Below, piece after piece: positions 32,122 through 35,919 of a stretch of DNA of 35,919 nucleotides. The translations under genes and the position numbers were made by a program. A model generated the notes under the pieces. That model did no database searches. It saw only the letters and a program-made list of their open reading frames with translations, and was not told the origin of the DNA. The stretch's first letter is position 1. Each line of letters opens with the position of its first letter. The DNA lies in the NCBI GenBank assembly GCA_964580575.1, contig CAZOLJ010000047.1:1-35919 (forward strand), given 5' to 3'. This DNA comes from CAVPDE01 sp964580575. GTDB lineage: Bacteria > Desulfobacterota > DSM-4660 > Desulfatiglandales > HGW-15.

Positions 32122-32802
32122 TTGATTCTGAAGGCCACTTTCGAAATGACATCAAGACATCTTGAATTCTGTTCTGTACTGATACTTCTTTACACCCTTC
32201 TGATAACATTGCCTGCCCTTGCCTCCGACCTTCTTCTGGATGACTACCAGCACGGCATCAGCAAGAACTGGAAGGAGAAGCCCTTCAAGGGATTGACCCG
32301 CTATGAAGCTGTTCAGGAAGACGGGCAGCGGTGCATTAAAGCTACGAGCGAGGCCTCGGCCTCTGCCCTTTATTACGAGATCGACTTCGACGCCAGGGAC
32401 TATCCCTTTCTGGCGTGGCGCTGGAAAGTCAGCAACATCCTGGCAAAAGGAGACGAACTCAAGAAGGATGGGGATGATTACGCTGCTCGGGTGTACGTGG
32501 TTTTCCCTTCTGCTTTGTTCTGGAAGACAAAGGCGGTCAACTACATCTGGGCCAATAAGTTACCCGCAGGTCAGGCCGTGCCCAACCCTTTCACCTCAAA
32601 TGCATGCATGATCGCCGTCCAGAGCGGGCCTACTCATGCGGGGCAGTGGATGGAAGAGAAGAGAAACCTTTTTGAGGACTACCGGAAGTGTTTTGGCGAA
32701 GACCCTCCAAAAGCCGGCGCCGTTGCCATCATGACCGATACCGACAATACCGGGGAACATGCCGTTGCATGGTACGGCCCAATCCGACTTCTTAAGAAGT
32801 AA
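32122..32802 (+). CDS. DUF3047-domain exported protein
   Basis: A 226-residue protein with an N-terminal signal (hydrophobic FCSVLILLYTLLITLPALAS), then DUF3047: ASALYYEIDFDARDYPFLAWRWKV, DDYAARVYVVFPS, VNYIWANKLPAG, CMIAVQSG, and FGEDPPKAGAVAIMTDTDNTGE. The domain is a beta-rich fold of unknown function, probably periplasmic. The start is uncertain: TTG at 32122 is only two bases from AGGAGG, while CTG at 32128 is better placed and ATG at 32146 (MTSRHLEF) gives a normal signal peptide. Coding similarity begins well after all three. Unlinked in function to its neighbours. Confidence 0.85.
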   Translation: MILKATFEMTSRHLEFCSVLILLYTLLITLPALASDLLLDDYQHGISKNWKEKPFKGLTRYEAVQEDGQRCIKATSEASASALYYEIDFDARDYPFLAWRWKVSNILAKGDELKKDGDDYAARVYVVFPSALFWKTKAVNYIWANKLPAGQAVPNPFTSNACMIAVQSGPTHAGQWMEEKRNLFEDYRKCFGEDPPKAGAVAIMTDTDNTGEHAVAWYGPIRLLKK

Positions 32803-33034
32803 CAATGTCCCTTCCTCTCACGCTGTCCGCGCTGGCCGGAGAAGTTTAGAATCCTGATTTTGTTCATCTTCACCTATGACTTTTGTGAGGAAACTCCATG
32901 TTTAACGCCCGCCTGTCGAGAGGGGAGACTTTACTTTTTCCTCAGAATGTTGATAATAGTACAAAAAGGCTCAACCAAGAAAAACCTTTTGGCTCCGCCA
33001 TGAAAAGATAGCGGTGAATTAGGAGGAGGGCATC

Positions 33035-33604
33035 ATGGTCGAGACTGCCAAGATCATTCAAGCCGTTTGCTATATTTTAGGCCGAATTGGAAAGGCCAAC
33101 AAGCTTAAGCTGGTCAAACTCCTCTATCTCGCTGATAAATGCCACCTGATCCGCTATGGTCGAACCATCACTGGAGATGATTACTGGGCCATGGATTACG
33201 GTCCTGTGGGTTCTACGGCAAAAGATATTCTGGGCTTTGATGAAACGTTTCTATCTCAGGAGTTTGAGTATGCCTCCACAATGCTGAGAAAGGTCGATCA
33301 GCACGAGTTCGAGGCTGTAGCGGTATGCGACGAGGAAGCCCTTGATGCGCTATCAGAGACTGACATTGAGGCCCTTCAAATGATCGTGAAGAAGTTTGGC
33401 CGTATGACCAGCAGTGATCTGATCACTTATACACACCGCTATCCGGAGTGGGCCCAGTATGAGAAACTCTTCACCACAAAACAGATAAAGCGCGAAAAGA
33501 TCGAGACTGGCGAACTCCTTTCAACCCTCCCCGGCGACCCTTTCGAGGTGCCTCTTGATCATATCGAGGAATCGAAGCGGATCTTGACGGGGATATCGGA
33601 GTGA
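33035..33604 (+). CDS. Panacea-domain (DUF4065/SocA-like) antitoxin candidate 1
   Basis: A 189-residue protein with the Panacea domain (DUF4065), which defines the PanA antitoxins of type II systems and SocA. Core motif: LKLVKLLYLADKCHLIRYGRTITGDDYWAM with DYGPVGSTAKDIL. The ATG follows AGGAGG. The last four bases overlap the next gene (GTGA at 33601-33604), the usual coupling of toxin-antitoxin pairs. Panacea domains also act as adaptors for proteolysis (SocA) or sit beside phage-defence genes, so antitoxin is the most likely role but not proven. Confidence 0.85.
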   Translation: MVETAKIIQAVCYILGRIGKANKLKLVKLLYLADKCHLIRYGRTITGDDYWAMDYGPVGSTAKDILGFDETFLSQEFEYASTMLRKVDQHEFEAVAVCDEEALDALSETDIEALQMIVKKFGRMTSSDLITYTHRYPEWAQYEKLFTTKQIKREKIETGELLSTLPGDPFEVPLDHIEESKRILTGISE

Positions 33605-34047
33605 ACAAAGCTCCGGTTAGGGTTGCCCTTCAATCCATACAGGATTGGTGTGTCCTCCATTTCAAAGACACTACTCACGAACGAGCAGCACCGCCGCATT
33701 GGTTCTTAACCATACCTATAAACCCGGGCACACTTTTTCTGCTCTGCATCATCACGTCTCCGGTTGAGAAAAGGGCCTACTACTACCAGAAGATCAATCC
33801 AAAAGCAGCCCAATCCTTGGTCCGGCTTGAGGCCCGCAGCTTTCCTTTCTTGACGAAAGAAAGCCTAATTGACTGCAATGCGACTGAGTTGCTCTCGATC
33901 GAAGAGCTTGAAAAGAGGGTAAATCGGGAAAGAGGCCTGGATGTGGAATCCCAACAAATCCCATCAGAACTCAAGAAGCGGATCAAAACTGCGATCGTCA
34001 ATAGCGCGCTCGTATCCCCCGCTCTCAAGAAACATCTTAACCCATGA
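33601..34047 (+). CDS. Panacea partner, putative toxin 1
   Basis: A 148-residue protein starting at GTG 33601, overlapping the Panacea gene by four bases. No named domain is certain. The central part (HWFLTIPINPGTLFLLCIITS ... SLVRL, then FPFLTKESLIDCN) has a beta-strand pattern like the PemK/MazF barrel, and the Cys-Asn end of that stretch is like families coded beside DUF4065. The C-terminal 50 residues are charged helix (LEKRVNRERGLDVE). As the second gene of a coupled pair it would be the toxin (PanT). Function by context only. Confidence 0.6.
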   Translation: MNKAPVRVALQSIQDWCVLHFKDTTHERAAPPHWFLTIPINPGTLFLLCIITSPVEKRAYYYQKINPKAAQSLVRLEARSFPFLTKESLIDCNATELLSIEELEKRVNRERGLDVESQQIPSELKKRIKTAIVNSALVSPALKKHLNP

Positions 34048-34113
34048 ACTTTTGCCCTCGACTCCAATTTCCTAGGCCTGGGGCAGCTATTTTCACTTGC
34101 TGGACAGGGAAAT

Positions 34114-34956
34114 GTGCCTTATGCTAAGATTTACAGAATCGATAAAAACCCTTCCAACAAAATGGACTCCCTGAAAACAGATCTCGTTATAAAGTATTCT
34201 CTCGCAGTCGCCGGTCAGAATGATGATTACCGGGACAGACAATTAGGGCCTATTCACCTAGTCAAGTATGTCTATATTGCCGACTTGGCCTACGCCCAGC
34301 AAAAAGGGAAGACCTTTACCGAGACTGAATGGCGATTTCATAAGTTTGGTCCTTGGTCGCCAGAAGTGTTTAACCGGATAGAACCCGCTCTTACGGAAGT
34401 TGGTGCTGACAAGATCGCGGTGTCCCATCCCAAGTACGAGGACGATTTTGTTCGCTGGACACTTGATGACGAAGCACTGGCAATGCAGCTAGCCTCTCAA
34501 CTGCCCATCTCCGTTAGCATCGCAATCCAAAATTCTGTGCGATCCTTTGGTTCTGACACGGCCTCCTTGCTGAATTATGTCTATTTGACCAAGCCGATGC
34601 TAAGCGCAGCGCCGGGTGATTACCTCGACCTGAGTACTGAGCCGAAGCTTGATCAGACTTGTGTGGATACATCCGAGAAAGCGGAGCTAACTCCCTTGAG
34701 CAAGAAAGACAAGGACAACCGCAAGAGGAGGCTGGAGAACTTGAAATCCCTCGTTCGGAGTAGACTCGATGCGAAAAAGAGAAATCCAGAGCTCATCCTT
34801 CCAGACCCTCCACCAAGATACGATGAAGTATTCAAAGAGGGCTTAGCTTGCTTGGACCTGGAAGCCGGCTCACCTCTGGAAGAAGGAGAGCATAAAGCGG
34901 CCTTTTCCGATGATGTCTGGAAGTCGCGGGCGAGATATGACCCGAAAATACCCTGA
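34114..34956 (+). CDS. Panacea-domain (DUF4065-like) antitoxin candidate 2, long form
   Basis: A 280-residue protein. The Panacea core lies at about residues 20-150: LGPIHLVKYVYIADLAYAQQ, then EWRFHKFGPWSPEVFNRI, and a helical end. The C-terminal 110 residues are extra: a Lys/Arg-rich helix (KKDKDNRKRRLENLKSLVRS) and Pro/acidic tail (LILPDPPPRYDEVFKEG). A flexible tail of this kind is common in antitoxins that wrap their toxin. GTG at 34114 is the furthest start; ATG at 34162 (MDSLKTDLVIKY) is a strong alternative. It is 66 bases after pair 1 and overlaps the next gene. Confidence 0.78.
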   Translation: MPYAKIYRIDKNPSNKMDSLKTDLVIKYSLAVAGQNDDYRDRQLGPIHLVKYVYIADLAYAQQKGKTFTETEWRFHKFGPWSPEVFNRIEPALTEVGADKIAVSHPKYEDDFVRWTLDDEALAMQLASQLPISVSIAIQNSVRSFGSDTASLLNYVYLTKPMLSAAPGDYLDLSTEPKLDQTCVDTSEKAELTPLSKKDKDNRKRRLENLKSLVRSRLDAKKRNPELILPDPPPRYDEVFKEGLACLDLEAGSPLEEGEHKAAFSDDVWKSRARYDPKIP

Positions 34957-35647
34957 GATCTCTATTCAGAGCGCCATTAGCCCTTCCCCTTGGTGGATTG
35001 AAGCTGAATCGGCAGACCTCCAAAGAGGTCGCCTTATACGGGCCTTCCTTACCCATGTAGACCAAATCCCATATACGCTTATTCCGATTGGGCGGGCCCA
35101 GGCCACTGAACATAGGGAGGTGACAGTTCGGATAGAGCCTCTGAGAATCAAGCAATCTCAGCATAATATCACCCTACCCGTCGCAGGAATGCCGCCTTAT
35201 CCCGGTGAAGTCAGAATTGTTCAGCGAGCAAAGAGAAGACCTGCTCTGATATTAGGAGAAGGGGGCTTCCTTCTTCCTAAGGAAATGACCCAGGGAAGAC
35301 CTGGATGGCAAGTTTCCCCCACTATTCTCGTGGCTCCTTATTATGGAGGGGAGCAGGACGGGACGAGAGCTGGCTTCCCGCCTCCATTTCTTGACCGCGT
35401 CCGTCGCTGTGAATTCCCTCAATTCATGTATGAGCTTCTACCAATTGGGACGGAGGAGTCTCTCCTTTATCTGAATCACATCCAGCCTATTGGGAAGCAC
35501 CATGATTCCATCGAGATTACGAAATTCCGTCTGAGTGAGGATGCTATGGCCATCTTGGACGAGTGGATAACGTGGATAACCACCGGCCTTCTACCCAAGA
35601 ATGGTCTTATCTTTCCCGTCAGGCAGGAGTTTCTCGGAATGCAATAA
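34937..35647 (+). CDS. Panacea partner, putative toxin 2 (MazF-like core, unassigned)
   Basis: A 236-residue protein coded in an overlap with the end of the Panacea gene (ATG at 34937 chosen; ATG at 34910 also possible). Near residue 95 the stretch PGEVRIVQRAKRRPALIL recalls the strand-turn-strand start of MazF/PemK, but it is preceded by about 90 residues that are not like those families, and followed by VAPYYGGEQDGTRAG and RRCEFPQFMYELLPI. Neither a catalytic residue nor a named domain can be assigned. As the second gene after an antitoxin-like protein, it is the probable effector. No hydrophobic segment. Confidence 0.6.
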   Translation: MTRKYPEISIQSAISPSPWWIEAESADLQRGRLIRAFLTHVDQIPYTLIPIGRAQATEHREVTVRIEPLRIKQSQHNITLPVAGMPPYPGEVRIVQRAKRRPALILGEGGFLLPKEMTQGRPGWQVSPTILVAPYYGGEQDGTRAGFPPPFLDRVRRCEFPQFMYELLPIGTEESLLYLNHIQPIGKHHDSIEITKFRLSEDAMAILDEWITWITTGLLPKNGLIFPVRQEFLGMQ

Positions 35648-35681
35648 TACGTCAGCTTAAACCGAGAGGATCTACCCTTAG

Positions 35682-35919
35682 GACCTGTAAATAAATAAAG
35701 GTTGCAAATTACATTGAGAGCCTGTATAGTCGTGGGCCATGACCCCCCGTTCCGACCTTCGGAAAAAGCTGGCTGGCGTGTGGCCGCTTCTGGACGAGCG
35801 CACGCGTCGGTTGTTGGCTGCCAACGAGGCCCGCACTTTGGGGCGATGCGGGATTTCGGCAGTGAGTCGTGCGTGCGGCCTGTCGCGGAAGGCTATCCGC
35901 AAGGGGATCAAGGAGATCG
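35682..35919 (+). mobile_element. ISAzo13-like insertion sequence, left part only
   Basis: The window ends inside an insertion sequence. The transposase start is at 35739 and the untranslated left end probably begins near 35682, where the composition changes (GGACCTGTAAATAAATAAAG). The terminal inverted repeat cannot be verified because the other end is outside the window. Confidence 0.55.
35739..35919 (+). CDS. ISAzo13-family transposase, N-terminal part
   Basis: The open frame from ATG 35739 runs off the window and gives LLDERTRRLLAANEARTLG and SAVSRACGLSRKAIRKGIKE. This matches the N-terminal region of ISAzo13 transposases (a LLDERxRRLxAA stretch followed by a helix-turn-helix). Family transposases cut and paste DNA through a later DDE domain, which is outside the window. 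Directly after the Panacea modules. Confidence 0.75.
   Translation, partial: MTPRSDLRKKLAGVWPLLDERTRRLLAANEARTLGRCGISAVSRACGLSRKAIRKGIKEI

Noticed and set aside
1..35919. CRISPR array, rRNA or tRNA genes
   Set aside because: No regularly spaced direct repeats with unique spacers were seen, and no tRNA or rRNA core sequence was recognised on either strand; a dedicated search program would be needed to be certain.

Overview
The window reads like the chromosome of an anaerobic, Gram-negative deltaproteobacterium (Desulfobacterota, in the broad neighbourhood of syntrophs, sulfate reducers and aromatic-acid degraders). The grounds are two separate oxygen-sensitive ferredoxin-type 2-oxoacid oxidoreductases, a tripartite tricarboxylate (TTT) transporter, a sigma-54 activator with a matching promoter, Spy/CpxP and lipocalin envelope proteins, a Tat signal, and many GC-rich palindromic repeats between genes. 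The species assignment is inference; no rRNA or tRNA gene was seen.

Layout. 1-460: broken PhoR-like kinase fragment and repeat DNA. 458-4924: envelope stress block: LysE-type exporter, CpxA/CpxR-like two-component pair, a divergent Spy/CpxP protein with four TTTAC boxes between them, and a Tat-exported flavodoxin-like protein. 4974-8391: housekeeping mnmG and purA, with a possible 34-residue ORF coupled to mnmG. 8599-13707: remnant of a nitroreductase, then a five-subunit oxidoreductase operon whose order and domain make-up match phenylglyoxylate:acceptor oxidoreductase (PadEFGHI). 13778-15221: uppP and a lipocalin lipoprotein. 15517-18972: a sigma-70 promoter with a terminator-like leader, a 52-residue basic protein, a DEAD-box helicase (motif II is DESD), an RRM protein and a divergent YchF-like ATPase; this looks like an RNA/cold-adaptation group. 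19089-30450: a probable catabolic island on the minus strand: acyl-CoA synthetase, TctABC transporter, KorABC-type oxidoreductase, GltD-like flavoprotein, and a sigma-54 activator. A sigma-54 promoter (28792-28807) and two abutting 18-bp palindromes (28949-28984) lie between the activator and the operon. 30561-32802: a DUF401 permease that appears to start at ATT, and a DUF3047 exported protein. 32803-35919: accessory DNA with two consecutive Panacea-type (DUF4065) toxin-antitoxin-like pairs and the start of an ISAzo13-like insertion sequence.

How it may work together. On the minus strand the activator would switch on gltD-korABC through the sigma-54 promoter. The TTT transporter would import a carboxylate, the ligase would form its CoA ester, and the Kor complex would oxidise a 2-oxo acid derived from it, passing electrons to the GltD-like subunit. 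The substrate cannot be read from the sequence. The most unusual items are a ~295-bp hairpin element at 24060-24354, the tandem Panacea modules with a second, poorly characterised toxin candidate, and the sigma-54 control region.
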